Below, piece after piece: positions 1 to 9,102 of a stretch of DNA of 41,613 nucleotides; positions within the stretch are counted from its first letter, which is position 1, and the number at the start of each line of letters is the position of its first letter. This DNA comes from Pseudolabrys sp. GTDB lineage: Bacteria; Pseudomonadota; Alphaproteobacteria; Rhizobiales; Xanthobacteraceae. Below the pieces are notes generated by a model that saw nothing but the letters and a program-made list of their open reading frames with translations, was not told where the DNA came from and ran no database searches. The stretch is from contig JANLJK010000283.1 in the NCBI GenBank assembly GCA_029255525.1, positions 1-41,613 of the forward strand, given 5' to 3'. The translations under genes were made by a program, and so were the position numbers.

Positions 1-2
1 TC

Positions 3-1586
3 TCGCTCTACCTGACCTTGGCGCCCTATGGCGGCAATCTCGAAGGCGTCCGGGCTGCCTCGCTGGCTTACTTTGCGAAGGAGCCGAAGCGGCTAACCCT
101 TTCAGAGTCCGCGCTTTTGGTGGCGCTGCCGCAGGCGCCCGAGAGCCGCCGGCCCGACCGTTTCCCGGTGGCCGCGCGCGCGGCGCGCGATGCCGTGCTC
201 GATCGGGTGGCGGCGCAGGGCCTTGTCTCGGCGGACGACGTCGCCCGCGCCAAGGCGCAGCCGGTGCCGACGGAGCGCAAGCAACTGCCGATGCTGGCGC
301 CGCACGCCGGCGATCAGGTCGTCGCCGCCGAGCCGGACCGCTTCGTGCACCGCCTGACCATCGACGCGATCCTGCAGCGCAAGCTGGAGGAGCTGGCCAG
401 TGAGCGCGCCCACGCGCTGGGTCCCGAGCTGTCGGTCGCGATCATCGCGGTCGACAACGCCACCGGCGAGGTGCTCGCGCGCGTGGCGTCGTCCGGTTAC
501 TTCGACCTGCGCCGCGCCGGCCAAGTCGACATGACGCAAGCGCTGCGGTCGCCCGGCTCGACGCTCAAGCCCTTCATCTACGGTCTCGGTTTCGAGGACG
601 GTCTGATCCATCCCGAAACGCTGATCGACGACCGGCCGACGCGCTACGGCGGCTACACGCCGGAGAATTTCGACCTGAGTTTCCAGGGCACGGTGACCAT
701 CCGCAAAGCCCTGCAATTGTCGCTCAACGTGCCGGCCATCGCCGTGCTCAGCAAAGTCGGCGTCAACCGGCTCGGCGCGCGGCTGACGCAGACCGGCGCG
801 GCCTTGGTGCTGCCGAAAGGCGAGGCGCCGGGACTGGCGATGGGCCTGGGCGGCGTCGGCGTGAAGCTCGCCGACCTGACCATGCTCTATGTCGGGCTGG
901 CGCGGCTCGGCGCGGCGGTGCCGCTCACCGAACGGTTCGGCGCGCCGCTGGCGAGCCCGCGGCGGCTGATGGATCCGGCGGCCGCTTGGTATGTCGGCAA
1001 CGTGTTGATCGGCGCGCCGCCGCCGGAGAATGCCCCGCATGGCCGTCTCGCCTTCAAGACGGGCACGTCCTACGGCTACCGCGACGCTTGGTCGGTCGGC
1101 TTCGATGGCCAGATGACCATCGGCGTCTGGGTCGGCCGGCCCGACGGCAATCCGGTGCCCGGCCTGGTCGGCCGCAGCACGGCCGCGCCTATTTTGTTCG
1201 ATGCCTTCGCCCGCTCGGGCCGCACGGCGGTGGCGCTGCCGAAGCCGCCGAAAGGTGTGATCTTCGCGCCGACCGCCAAGCTGCCGCCGCCGCTGCAGCG
1301 GTTCACTCCCGCCAACGAGATGGGCGGCCCGGTCGAGCCGCCGCGTATCATGTTCCCGCCCGATGGCGCGCGCCTGGAACTTTCCAGTACCGGCGCGCCC
1401 GATGCGGTCGCGCTCAAGATCAGCGGCGGCCGCGCCCCGCTGACGGTGATGGTCAATGGCGTGCCGCTGGGCCTCGCCGGGACCCGCCGGACGCTGTTTT
1501 TCCACCCCGATGGGCCGGGTTTTGTCCGCCTGACGGTCATGGATGCGCGTGGCGCCGCCGATAGTGTGACCGTAAGGTTGCAGTAG
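3..1586 (+). CDS. pbpC: Penicillin-binding protein 1C, 3' part (5' end outside window)
   Basis: Bifunctional peptidoglycan glycosyltransferase/transpeptidase of the periplasm, cut at its 5' end by the window edge. The frame is open from base 3 and reads SLYLTLAPYGGNLEGV, the end of the glycosyltransferase domain, so the TTG at 18 is not a true start. The penicillin-binding domain shows the active-site serine motif STLK at about nt 558, an SLN motif near nt 720 and KTGTS at about nt 1056. The last 90 or so residues, after PPRIMFPPDGA, form the small C-terminal domain typical of PBP1C, which separates it from PBP1A. The stop is at 1584-1586, 75 bp before the next gene's likely ATG on the same strand. 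Family assignment is firm; start and exact length cannot be seen. Confidence 0.93.
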   Translation, partial: SLYLTLAPYGGNLEGVRAASLAYFAKEPKRLTLSESALLVALPQAPESRRPDRFPVAARAARDAVLDRVAAQGLVSADDVARAKAQPVPTERKQLPMLAPHAGDQVVAAEPDRFVHRLTIDAILQRKLEELASERAHALGPELSVAIIAVDNATGEVLARVASSGYFDLRRAGQVDMTQALRSPGSTLKPFIYGLGFEDGLIHPETLIDDRPTRYGGYTPENFDLSFQGTVTIRKALQLSLNVPAIAVLSKVGVNRLGARLTQTGAALVLPKGEAPGLAMGLGGVGVKLADLTMLYVGLARLGAAVPLTERFGAPLASPRRLMDPAAAWYVGNVLIGAPPPENAPHGRLAFKTGTSYGYRDAWSVGFDGQMTIGVWVGRPDGNPVPGLVGRSTAAPILFDAFARSGRTAVALPKPPKGVIFAPTAKLPPPLQRFTPANEMGGPVEPPRIMFPPDGARLELSSTGAPDAVALKISGGRAPLTVMVNGVPLGLAGTRRTLFFHPDGPGFVRLTVMDARGAADSVTVRLQ

Positions 1587-1661
1587 CCGCCGAATAACGG
1601 GGGCTATCCACGAAAGCTTATTGTCTGCGGGCAGTTAGTGGGCGAGAACCCGGTCAAGTCC

Positions 1662-3386
1662 ATGAGCACGACCATCAACGAAGAGCCGCAATCGCTGGCT
1701 CCCGCGCGGGGGCTCGCCGCCGCACTCGATTGGGCGGTGACGTCGCATCGGCGCGCCGCGGCGCTGCTGCTCGCCTTCGCGCTGCTCGCCTTCCTGCCGG
1801 GCTTCTTCCAGATTCCCGCCGTCGACCGCGACGAGGCCCGCTTCGCGCAGGCCACCAAGCAGATGCTGGAGAGCGGCGACTATATCGACATCCGCTTCCA
1901 GGACGAGGTCCGTTACAAGAAACCGGTCGGCATCTACTGGCTGCAGGCCGCCGCGGTGAAAGCCGGCGGCGCCATCGGCGTGTCCGAAGCGCGCACCACC
2001 ATCTGGCTCTATCGCCTGCCGTCGCTGTTCGGCGCGATCGGCGCCGTGCTCGCCACCTACTGGGCGGCATTGGCCTTCGTCTCCCGGCGGTCGGCGCTGC
2101 TCGCGGGGCTGATGATGGCGAGCGCGGTGCTGCTCGGCGTCGAGGCGCGGCTGGCCAAGACCGATGCCGCCTTGCTGTTTGCCTCCGTCGTCGCGATGGG
2201 CGCCATGGCGCGGGTCTATCTCAGCGCGCGCCGCGCGCCCGATAAGCCGATCGGCTGGCGAGATCCGATCGTGCTGTGGACGGCGCTGGCCTTCGGCGTG
2301 CTGCTGAAGGGGCCGGTGATCCTGATGTTCGTGGGATTGACGGCGCTGGCGCTGTCGATCCTCGATCGCTCGGGCCGCTGGATCTGGTCGTTGCGGCCCT
2401 TCGCTGGTCTGGCTTGGCTGATCCTCCTGGTGCTGCCCTGGTTCATCGCGATCATCGCCAAGTCGGGCGACAGCTTTTTCGTGCAGGCGCTCGGCCACGA
2501 CATGCTCGACAAGGTGACCAGCGGTCAGGAAGCCCATGGCGCGCCGCCGGGCTACTACTTCCTCTTGTTCTGGGTGACGTTCTGGCCGGGCTCGGTGCTG
2601 GCGGGGCTTGCCGCGCCGATGGTGTGGCGCGTGCGCAAGGAGCCCGGCGCGCAGTTCCTGCTGGCGTGGCTGATTCCGTCCTGGCTCGTGTTCGAGGCGG
2701 TGATGACCAAGCTGCCGCATTACGTGCTGCCGCTTTATCCCGCCATCGCCATCCTGATGGCCGGCATCATCGAGAAGGGCGGGCTCGCCAAGAAGCGCTG
2801 GATGGTGCGCGGCACGGTCGGCTGGTTCCTGTTTCCGGCGATCATCTCCATCGCGGTGGTGGTCATCTTCGTCATGTTCAGCCGCGATCTTGGGATCGCC
2901 GCCTGGCCCTCGGCGGGCGTCGCGGTGATCCTCGGTCTGTTTGCCTGGTGGCTTTACGAGGTCGACGGCGCGGAGCGCGCGCTGTTGCGCGGCATGATGG
3001 CCTCGGTATTCGTGGCGATCACGGTCTACGCCGTGACCTTTCCGCTGCTGCCGATGTTGTTCCCGAGCGCGCTGATCGCCAAGGAGATCCGCGCCTCCGG
3101 CTGCAAGGTGGCGCATGTGGCCTCGACCTTCGCCTATCAGGAGCCGAGCCTCGTCTTCATCGCCGGCACCGACACGCGTTTCACCGACGCGGCCGGCGCG
3201 GCCGAATTCCTCCGCCAGGGCTCCTGCCACTTCGCGCTGATCGACCCGCGCAGTGAGCGCAGCTTCGTCCAGCGCGCCGATGCCATCGGCCTGCGCTATG
3301 TGCTGAGCCAGCGCATCGAAGGCTTCAATATCAGCATCGGCAAGCCGGCGGTCCTGACGCTGTTCCGCTCGATGGAAACGCCATGA
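1662..3386 (+). CDS. ArnT-like GT-C glycosyltransferase (GT39/GT83 family)
   Basis: Integral membrane glycosyltransferase expected to move a sugar from a polyprenyl-phosphate donor to lipid A or another envelope acceptor on the periplasmic face. The N-terminal part has a first membrane helix, then the family's acidic first-loop motif DRDEARFAQ and YKKPVGIYWL, then many hydrophobic helices and a soluble C-terminal part of about 100 residues. I prefer ATG 1662 (574 aa) to the in-frame GTG at 1638, because the extra eight residues look unlike a start; neither has a strong ribosome site. Its stop overlaps the next gene's start by 4 bp (ATGA), so the two are translationally coupled. The company of a PAP2 phosphatase, a DPM-like GT2 and a LAB_N protein suggests lipid A decoration, comparable in role to rhizobial RgtD. 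The exact sugar is unknown. Confidence 0.85.
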   Translation: MSTTINEEPQSLAPARGLAAALDWAVTSHRRAAALLLAFALLAFLPGFFQIPAVDRDEARFAQATKQMLESGDYIDIRFQDEVRYKKPVGIYWLQAAAVKAGGAIGVSEARTTIWLYRLPSLFGAIGAVLATYWAALAFVSRRSALLAGLMMASAVLLGVEARLAKTDAALLFASVVAMGAMARVYLSARRAPDKPIGWRDPIVLWTALAFGVLLKGPVILMFVGLTALALSILDRSGRWIWSLRPFAGLAWLILLVLPWFIAIIAKSGDSFFVQALGHDMLDKVTSGQEAHGAPPGYYFLLFWVTFWPGSVLAGLAAPMVWRVRKEPGAQFLLAWLIPSWLVFEAVMTKLPHYVLPLYPAIAILMAGIIEKGGLAKKRWMVRGTVGWFLFPAIISIAVVVIFVMFSRDLGIAAWPSAGVAVILGLFAWWLYEVDGAERALLRGMMASVFVAITVYAVTFPLLPMLFPSALIAKEIRASGCKVAHVASTFAYQEPSLVFIAGTDTRFTDAAGAAEFLRQGSCHFALIDPRSERSFVQRADAIGLRYVLSQRIEGFNISIGKPAVLTLFRSMETP

Positions 3387-4237
3387 CGACGGCGAACGGC
3401 ATCGGCCACGGGCCGGGCAGCGCGATGCCCGCCTGGCGCCGCTGCGCCAACAACGTGGTGGCGGCACTGACCGTGCTGGTACGGCCGCCGCGCATCACGC
3501 CGGCGAAATCCTGGCTGATGCCGACACGGCAACTGATCGTCGCCGCGGTGGTGGCGATCGGCGTGTTCGTGTTCGTCATGATCCTGTTCGATTCCGGCAC
3601 CAGCACTGCCGCCACGCGCCTGCCGCGCTGGCTGATCAGCCTGTTCGACGACATCACCGACTTCGGCAAATCGGGCTGGTTCCTCTGGCCGCTCGGCCTG
3701 TTGTTTCTGGCGCTCGCCGCGTTGCCGCCGGTGCTACCGCGCTTCACGCAACTCGTGGTCGCGGCCGTCATGGTGCGTGTCGGCTTCCTGTTCCTGGCCA
3801 TCGCCGTGCCGGGCCTGTTCGTCACCGTCGTCAAGCGCCTGATCGGCCGCGCCCGTCCCATGGTGACCGGTCTCGCCGACCCTGACGTGTTCTCTCCCTG
3901 TAGCTGGCGCTCCGAGTACGCCAGCCTGCCGTCCGGCCATTCGACCACGGCCTTCGCAGTGCTGGTGGCCTTCGGCACGTTGTGGCCGCGCGCCCGTACC
4001 GTGCTGCTGATCTATGCCGTCCTGATCGCCATCAGCCGCGTGGTGGTGACCGCGCATTACCCAACGGACGTCGCCGCCGGCGCGGTGGTCGGCATTGTCG
4101 GCGCGCTCCTGGTGCGGCGCTATTTTGCGTTGCGCCGGCTCGGCTTCTCGATCGGTCCGGACGGGATGCCGCACCAGTATCCGGGGCCCTCCCGGCGGCG
4201 GATCAAAGCTGTTGCCCGCGCCCTCCTGGCCCCATAG
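3383..4237 (+). CDS. PAP2-family membrane phosphatase (LpxF/LpxE-like)
   Basis: Membrane acid phosphatase of the PAP2 superfamily, 284 aa. All three signature motifs are present: KRLIGRARP at 151-159, PSGH at 183-186, and SR...H...D with S218, R219, H225 and D229, so it should be active. Hydrophobic segments at about 50-70, 98-117, 123-148, 195-217 and 228-247 agree with a polytopic inner-membrane enzyme acting on the periplasmic side. The ATG overlaps the stop of the preceding ArnT-like gene (ATGA). Family members remove phosphate from lipid A (LpxE at position 1, LpxF at 4') or recycle undecaprenyl pyrophosphate. Next to an ArnT-like transferase and a GT2 synthase a lipid A phosphatase is the best reading, but the position attacked cannot be told from sequence. 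Confidence 0.85.
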   Translation: MTTANGIGHGPGSAMPAWRRCANNVVAALTVLVRPPRITPAKSWLMPTRQLIVAAVVAIGVFVFVMILFDSGTSTAATRLPRWLISLFDDITDFGKSGWFLWPLGLLFLALAALPPVLPRFTQLVVAAVMVRVGFLFLAIAVPGLFVTVVKRLIGRARPMVTGLADPDVFSPCSWRSEYASLPSGHSTTAFAVLVAFGTLWPRARTVLLIYAVLIAISRVVVTAHYPTDVAAGAVVGIVGALLVRRYFALRRLGFSIGPDGMPHQYPGPSRRRIKAVARALLAP

Positions 4238-4277
4238 AACGCGGCCTTGGGCTACCCCCGGCAGGACTGATTTGACC

Positions 4278-5009
4278 ATGAATACGACTGAACCGGCGGT
4301 TTCCGTCGTGGTGCCGGTGCGCAACGAAGCCGGCAATATCGCCCCGCTGGTGGCCGAGATCGCCAAGGCGCTCGAGGGCCAATGGCCGTTCGAGGTCGTC
4401 TACGTCAATGACGGCTCGACCGACGGCACCGAGGCCGAGCTACAGCGGCTGATGGCGCAACATCCGTGGCTGCGCCGCGTGCGTCACCGATCGTCCTGCG
4501 GCCAGTCGTCCGCCGTGCGCTCAGGCGTTGCCGTGGCGCGCGGGCCGATCGTGGTCACGATCGACGGCGACGGGCAGAACGACCCGGCTTTCATCCCGGC
4601 GATGATCCGCGCGCTGGAAGCGGGCGGCCCCATGATGGGCCTCATCGCCGGCCAGCGCGTGGGTCGCAAAGCCTCGGGCTTCAAGAAAATGCAGTCGCGT
4701 ATCGCCAATGCGGTGCGCGGCGCGGTGCTGCGCGACGGCACCCGCGACACCGGCTGTGGACTGAAGGCGTTCCGGCGCGATGTGTTCTTGGGCCTGCCGT
4801 ATTTCGAGGGCCTGCATCGCTTCCTGCCGGCGCTGGTCAAGCGCGACGGCCGGACCATCGGTTCTGTCGACGTCGTCGATCGCCCGCGCGGCAGCGGCGT
4901 GTCGAATTACGGGATGTGGGACCGGCTGTGGGTCGGCATCCTCGATCTCGCCGGCGTGTGGTGGCTGGTCCGCCGGCGCAAGCGCGTTCCGGACATCGTG
5001 GAGAACTAG
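4278..5009 (+). CDS. GT2 glycosyltransferase, polyprenyl-phosphate sugar synthase-like (DPM1/ArnC/RgtE type)
   Basis: Cytoplasmic GT-A glycosyltransferase of 243 aa. The start at ATG 4278 gives the usual beginning SVVVPVRNEAGN. The nucleotide-sugar motifs VNDGSTDGT (about 43-51) and DGDGQND (96-102, metal-binding D96 and D98) are intact, and the C-terminal half has the GLHRFLPAL segment typical of dolichol-phosphate mannosyltransferase relatives. Unlike ArnC it lacks C-terminal membrane helices, so it probably works at the membrane surface or with the small membrane protein encoded next. The predicted role is to charge polyprenyl phosphate with one sugar, the donor for the ArnT-like enzyme upstream. 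An in-frame extension upstream to 4095 runs into the PAP2 gene and is not credible. Confidence 0.87.
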   Translation: MNTTEPAVSVVVPVRNEAGNIAPLVAEIAKALEGQWPFEVVYVNDGSTDGTEAELQRLMAQHPWLRRVRHRSSCGQSSAVRSGVAVARGPIVVTIDGDGQNDPAFIPAMIRALEAGGPMMGLIAGQRVGRKASGFKKMQSRIANAVRGAVLRDGTRDTGCGLKAFRRDVFLGLPYFEGLHRFLPALVKRDGRTIGSVDVVDRPRGSGVSNYGMWDRLWVGILDLAGVWWLVRRRKRVPDIVEN

Positions 5010-5046
5010 CGCGGAAGCATTCGCGCATGCGTACTGAGGAAAGACA

Positions 5047-5376
5047 ATGCTGGTCGATATCACAAACGCCGTTGGCGGCTATCTGCACGACGTGTTCGTC
5101 GGCAACCTCGATTGGGGCATCCTGATCGGCTATATCGCGCAGGCTTTGTTCGCCATGCGTTTCGTGGTGCAGTGGATTGCTTCGGAGCGGGCGGGCAAGA
5201 GCGTCGTGCCGACCGCGTTCTGGGTGTTCTCCATCGGCGGCGGCCTGATGCTGCTCGGCTACGCGCTCTACCGCAAGGACCCGGTCTTCATCATCGGCCA
5301 GGCCTTCGGCGTGTTCGTTTATTTGCGCAATCTGCAGTTCGTCATGCGCAGCGGCGGGCAGGGTGCGCCGGCCTGA
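5047..5376 (+). CDS. LAB_N-domain small membrane protein
   Basis: Small integral membrane protein of 109 aa matching the 'lipid A biosynthesis N-terminal' (LAB_N) domain. Three hydrophobic segments (about 23-40, 55-75, 80-98) surround the conserved FVVQWIASE and YALYRKDPVFIIGQ patches. A good ribosome site, GAGGAAAG, lies just before ATG 5047. In alphaproteobacteria such proteins sit beside DPM-like GT2 and GT39 genes, as here. A role in flipping the polyprenyl-phosphate sugar or anchoring the GT2 is inferred, not shown. Its stop at 5374-5376 abuts the stop of the convergent metC; the shared TGATCA palindrome supplies a TGA to each strand. Confidence 0.85.
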   Translation: MLVDITNAVGGYLHDVFVGNLDWGILIGYIAQALFAMRFVVQWIASERAGKSVVPTAFWVFSIGGGLMLLGYALYRKDPVFIIGQAFGVFVYLRNLQFVMRSGGQGAPA

Positions 5377-6561
5377 TCACTTGGTGGCGTTGAACACCGC
5401 GAAACCGCGCTCCAGATCGGCGATCAAATCGGCTGGATCCTCCAGGCCGACATGGAAGCGCAACGTCGGCCCGCCCGGCGCCCATGTGGTCGCGGTGCGA
5501 TACTCGTCGCAGTCGAACGAGATCACTAAGCTCTCAAAGCCACCCCAGGAATATCCGATCCCAAAGAGCGCCAGTTCGTTCATGAAGGCGTAGACGGCCT
5601 GTTGCGACACGGGCTTGAGCACGATGCTGAACAGGCCGCAGGCGCCGGTGAAGTCGCGCTTCCAGATGGCGTGGCCGGGATCGCTTTCCAGCGCCGGATG
5701 CATCACCCGCAACACCTCCGGCCGCGCCTCCAGCCAGCGGGCGATGGCGAGCCCGGACTCGTGGTGCCGCCTGAGGCGCACACTGAGCGTGCGCAAGCCG
5801 CGCAGCGCCAGGAACATGTCGTCCGGGCCGACGCAGAGGCCGAGCGTGTAGACGAAGTCCTTCAACGCCGGCAGCGCCTTGGCGTTGGCGGCCACGCAGC
5901 CGAACATGATGTCGGAATGACCGCCGATATATTTGGTGCCGGCCTGGATCGACAGGTCGACGCCCTTCTCGAAGGCGCGGTAATAGAGCGGCGAGGCCCA
6001 GGTATTGTCGGTCAGCACCAGCGCGCCGCGGTCATGGGCGACCTTGGCGATGGCCGGGATGTCCTGCATCTCGAAGCTCTGCGATCCCGGTGACTCGGTG
6101 AACACCGCGCGGGTATTGGGTCTGAACAGCTTGGCGATGTCGGCCCCGATCAGCGGGTCGTAATAGGTGGTTTCCACCCCCATGCGCTTGAGGATGCCGT
6201 CGCAGAAGGTGCGGGTGGGGCGATAGACGCTGTCGGTGACGAGGATGTGATCGCCGGCACCGACGACCGCGAGCAGGGCCGTGGTGATCGCCGCCAGCCC
6301 CGACGGCAGCAGGGCCACCCCGGCGCAGCCTTCGCCCTCCAGCGCCGTCAGCGCATCTTCCAGGGCCTCGGTGGTCGGCGTGCCGCGCCGGCCGTATTGG
6401 TAGCGGGAACGGTGCGCGACCTGGTCTTCCGCCGAGGCAAATAGCAACGTGGACGCGTGATAGACGGGCGGGTTGATGAAGCCGTGTGACAGTTCTGAGT
6501 CACGGCCGGCATGCGCGAGCAGGGTGTCCGGCTTGATCGGCGTCTTCGGTTTCTTCGACAT
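5377..6561 (-). CDS. metC: Cystathionine beta-lyase
   Basis: PLP-dependent lyase converting cystathionine to homocysteine, ammonia and pyruvate in methionine synthesis; it could also act as a methionine gamma-lyase-type enzyme. The protein is 394 aa from ATG 6561 (MSKKPKTPIKPDTLLAHAGR). An upstream extension to 6630 has no family similarity. The PLP lysine is K210 in TKYIGGHSD, with D185 in LTDNTW as the pyridine-N partner and the RYQYGRRGTPT phosphate-binding region near 53-63. The C-terminal FGIGYSWGGFESL pattern is characteristic of the MetC branch. It is divergent from aapJ, an arrangement common in Hyphomicrobiales, and meets LAB_N tail to tail. Confidence 0.93.
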   Translation of the reverse strand: MSKKPKTPIKPDTLLAHAGRDSELSHGFINPPVYHASTLLFASAEDQVAHRSRYQYGRRGTPTTEALEDALTALEGEGCAGVALLPSGLAAITTALLAVVGAGDHILVTDSVYRPTRTFCDGILKRMGVETTYYDPLIGADIAKLFRPNTRAVFTESPGSQSFEMQDIPAIAKVAHDRGALVLTDNTWASPLYYRAFEKGVDLSIQAGTKYIGGHSDIMFGCVAANAKALPALKDFVYTLGLCVGPDDMFLALRGLRTLSVRLRRHHESGLAIARWLEARPEVLRVMHPALESDPGHAIWKRDFTGACGLFSIVLKPVSQQAVYAFMNELALFGIGYSWGGFESLVISFDCDEYRTATTWAPGGPTLRFHVGLEDPADLIADLERGFAVFNATK

Positions 6562-6633
6562 GGTCGGGGGGCGTCTTCCGGCGAATAACGGTGCACGGCC
6601 ATATACCGACGGTTCAGCATGCAGCGTCAACCC

Positions 6634-6663
6634 CTTGACCTTGCAATCCGTTCGTTCTGAGAT
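6634..6663 (+). promoter_or_regulatory. Candidate sigma-70 promoter for aapJ
   Basis: CTTGAC at 6634-6639 followed, after the 17-nt spacer 6641-6657, by TGAGAT at 6658-6663. The -35 matches the alphaproteobacterial CTTGAC preference and the -10 is 4 of 6. It lies about 130 bp before aapJ in the 231-bp divergent region shared with metC. Nothing beyond the sequence match supports it. Confidence 0.28.
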
Positions 6664-6792
6664 GCAAATGCCGAGGGGATCTCGGGGCTATGGCTCGAAC
6701 GAGCGTTTCCGTCGCGGCGCTGCGCGACAGAGACGTCATTCGGGCTGCCTGCGAGAGTGCCGTACCGCGTTTTGCGCCGAAGGGGTCATTCG

Positions 6793-7803
6793 ATGAAAAA
6801 GATTGCTGCATTGCTCGCGCTCGCCGTCCTTGTGGTGGCGCAAAGCGCATCCGCGCAAACGCTCAAGACGGTCAAGGACCGGGGTATTCTCAACTGCGGG
6901 TCGAACGGCACGTTGGCCGGCTTCGGCCTGCCCGACGCGCAGGGCAACTGGACCGGCCTCGACGTCGATCTCTGCCGCGCCATCGCCGCCGCGATCTTCA
7001 ACGATCCCAAGAAAGTGAAGTTCGTGCCGCTGTCGGCCAAAGACCGCTTCACGGCCTTGCAGTCCGGTGAGGTCGATGTGTTGGCGCGCAACACAACCTG
7101 GACGTCCTCGCGCGATACCTCGCTCGGCCTCAACTTCACCGGTGTGAACTACTATGACGGCCAGGGTTTCGTCGTCCGCAAAGCGCTGAAGGTGAACTCG
7201 GCGCTCGAGCTCAACGGCGCCTCGATCTGCGTGCAACAGGGCACCACGACCGAACTCAACCTCACCGACTACTTCCGCTCGCACAACATGCAGATGAAGT
7301 CGGTGACCTTCGCCACCGCCAACGAGGCGGTGAAGGCCTATGACGCCGGCCGCTGCGACGCCTACACCAGCGACGCCTCCGCGCTTTATGCCGAGCGGCT
7401 GCGGCTCGCCAATGCGAACGATCACATCATTCTGCCCGAGATCATCTCCAAGGAGCCGCTCGGCCCGATGGTGCGCCAGGGCGACGACCAGTGGTTCGAT
7501 ATCGTGAAGTGGACCTTGTTCGCGATGCTCAACGCCGAGGAGCTCAACGTCACGTCGAAGAACGTCGACGAGGCGGCTAAGTCCGACAATCCGGAGATCA
7601 AGCGTCTGCTCGGTACCGAGGGCAATTTCGGCGAGCAACTCGGCCTGACCAAGGATTGGGTCGTGCGCATCGTCAAGCTCGTCGGCAATTACGGCGAGAG
7701 CTTCGAGCGCAATGTCGGGCAGGGCTCGCCGCTCAAGATCGACCGCGGCCTGAACCGCCTGTGGAACAAGGGCGGCATCCAATACGCGCCGCCGGTCCGT
7801 TGA
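6793..7803 (+). CDS. aapJ: General L-amino acid ABC transporter, periplasmic binding protein
   Basis: Periplasmic amino-acid-binding protein of the Aap/Bzt system, 336 aa from ATG 6793, with GAAGGGG about 9 bp upstream. Signal peptide about 1-22 (cleavage SASA/QTL). The mature start LKTVKDRGILNCGSNG and GFVVRKALKV belong to family-3 binding proteins of the long AapJ class, about 340 aa, larger than usual polar-amino-acid receptors. It is the first gene of aapJQMP. AapJ is known in Rhizobium to serve broad L-amino-acid uptake, and that role is inferred here. A 92-bp gap separates it from aapQ; the other aap genes are almost contiguous. Confidence 0.95.
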   Translation: MKKIAALLALAVLVVAQSASAQTLKTVKDRGILNCGSNGTLAGFGLPDAQGNWTGLDVDLCRAIAAAIFNDPKKVKFVPLSAKDRFTALQSGEVDVLARNTTWTSSRDTSLGLNFTGVNYYDGQGFVVRKALKVNSALELNGASICVQQGTTTELNLTDYFRSHNMQMKSVTFATANEAVKAYDAGRCDAYTSDASALYAERLRLANANDHIILPEIISKEPLGPMVRQGDDQWFDIVKWTLFAMLNAEELNVTSKNVDEAAKSDNPEIKRLLGTEGNFGEQLGLTKDWVVRIVKLVGNYGESFERNVGQGSPLKIDRGLNRLWNKGGIQYAPPVR

Positions 7804-7895
7804 TCGGCGCGGATCCGACGAAGCCCAAAGGGCAAGGGAGATTGACGGGGGACGTTTGCTGAGACCGACGGCGTAAAGCGCGGCAAGAGGGGCAT

Positions 7896-9092
7896 ATGTC
7901 GACGACAGACCTGACGAGGGGCGATCCCCCCGCGCGCGTTCCGTTCTACAACAATCCGAAGGTCAGGAGCCTCGCCTATCAGTTCGCGTTGTGCGTCGTC
8001 ATCGTGTTGCTGGTGTGGGGCGCCGCCAGCAATGCGATCGATCACCTGCGGCGCGCGCATATCGCCTCCGGCTTCGGCTTCTGGAACACGACCGCCGGCT
8101 TCGACATCAGCCAGACGTTGATTTCGTATTCGGCACAGGCGTCGACCTATGGCCGCGCCTTCTGGGTCGGCCTGCTCAACACGTTGCTGGTGGCCGGGCT
8201 CGGCATCGTCTTCGCCACCATCATCGGCTTCGTTGTCGGCCTCTCGCGGCTGTCGAAGAACTGGCTCCTGGCCAAAGTCGCCGGCGGTTATGTCGAGACC
8301 ATCCGCAACCTGCCGCTGCTCCTGCAATTGCTGTTCTGGTACAACGCCGTGCTCAAGGCATTGCCGGAAATCCGTGACAGCCTCACCATCGGCGGTGCCG
8401 TCTATCTCAACAACCGTGGCCTGTTTCTGCCGAAGCCATCGGCGCTGAGCGGCTTCGGCTGGGTAGAGATCGCTTTCTTTGTCGGCCTCGTGCTGTCCAT
8501 CGTGTTCACCATATGGGCGCGCCGGCGTCAGGAGCGCAGCGGCGCGCAAACACCGGTGCTATGGGTGACGCTCGGTCTGGTGGTCGGCCTGCCGGTGATC
8601 GCGTTGCTGGCGACCGGCGTGCCGGTGCTGTTTGAATCGCCGCAGGCCGGCCGCTTCAACATTAGCGGTGGCATCGAGGTGCTGCCCGAATTCGCCGCGC
8701 TCTTGTTCGGCCTGTCGATCTATACCGCGGCCTTCATCGCCGAGGTGGTGCGCGCCGGCATCACGTCGGTGTCGCGCGGCCAGGTCGAGGCGGCCTATTC
8801 GCTGGGTCTGCGGCCGCGGCCGACCTTGCGGCTGATCGTGGTGCCGCAGGCGATGCGCGTGATCATTCCGCCGCTGACGAACCAGTATCTCAACCTCGTG
8901 AAAAATTCGACGCTGGCGGTGGCCATCGGCTATCCCGATTTGGTGCAGGTCTTCACCGGCACGGTGCTCAATCAGACGGGGCAGGCGGTGGAGGTCGTCG
9001 CCATCACCATGCTGGTTTATCTGACGATCAGTCTCGCCACATCCGTTGCGATGAACGTCTACAACAGCCGCATGACTTTGGTGGAGCGATGA
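7896..9092 (+). CDS. aapQ: General L-amino acid ABC transporter permease
   Basis: Inner-membrane permease of the Aap system, 398 aa. ATG 7896 is preceded by AAGAGGGGC. Hydrophobic segments start at about residue 30. The long loop between the first helices contains the GFWNTTAGFDIS region seen in AapQ. The cytoplasmic EAA loop, which contacts the ATPase, reads EAAYSLGLRPRPTLRLIVVPQ, about 305-325. It should form a heterodimer with AapM. Only 10 bp separate its stop from aapM. Confidence 0.95.
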   Translation: MSTTDLTRGDPPARVPFYNNPKVRSLAYQFALCVVIVLLVWGAASNAIDHLRRAHIASGFGFWNTTAGFDISQTLISYSAQASTYGRAFWVGLLNTLLVAGLGIVFATIIGFVVGLSRLSKNWLLAKVAGGYVETIRNLPLLLQLLFWYNAVLKALPEIRDSLTIGGAVYLNNRGLFLPKPSALSGFGWVEIAFFVGLVLSIVFTIWARRRQERSGAQTPVLWVTLGLVVGLPVIALLATGVPVLFESPQAGRFNISGGIEVLPEFAALLFGLSIYTAAFIAEVVRAGITSVSRGQVEAAYSLGLRPRPTLRLIVVPQAMRVIIPPLTNQYLNLVKNSTLAVAIGYPDLVQVFTGTVLNQTGQAVEVVAITMLVYLTISLATSVAMNVYNSRMTLVER

Positions 9093-9102
9093 GGGCGCCA
9101 TC

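Noticed and set aside
102-1505. 467-codon minus-strand frame opposite pbpC
   Set aside because: Antisense shadow; the plus strand has all penicillin-binding motifs.
1635-3467. 610-codon open frame on the minus strand opposite the ArnT-like gene
   Set aside because: Same antisense effect of high GC; the plus strand encodes an obvious membrane transferase.
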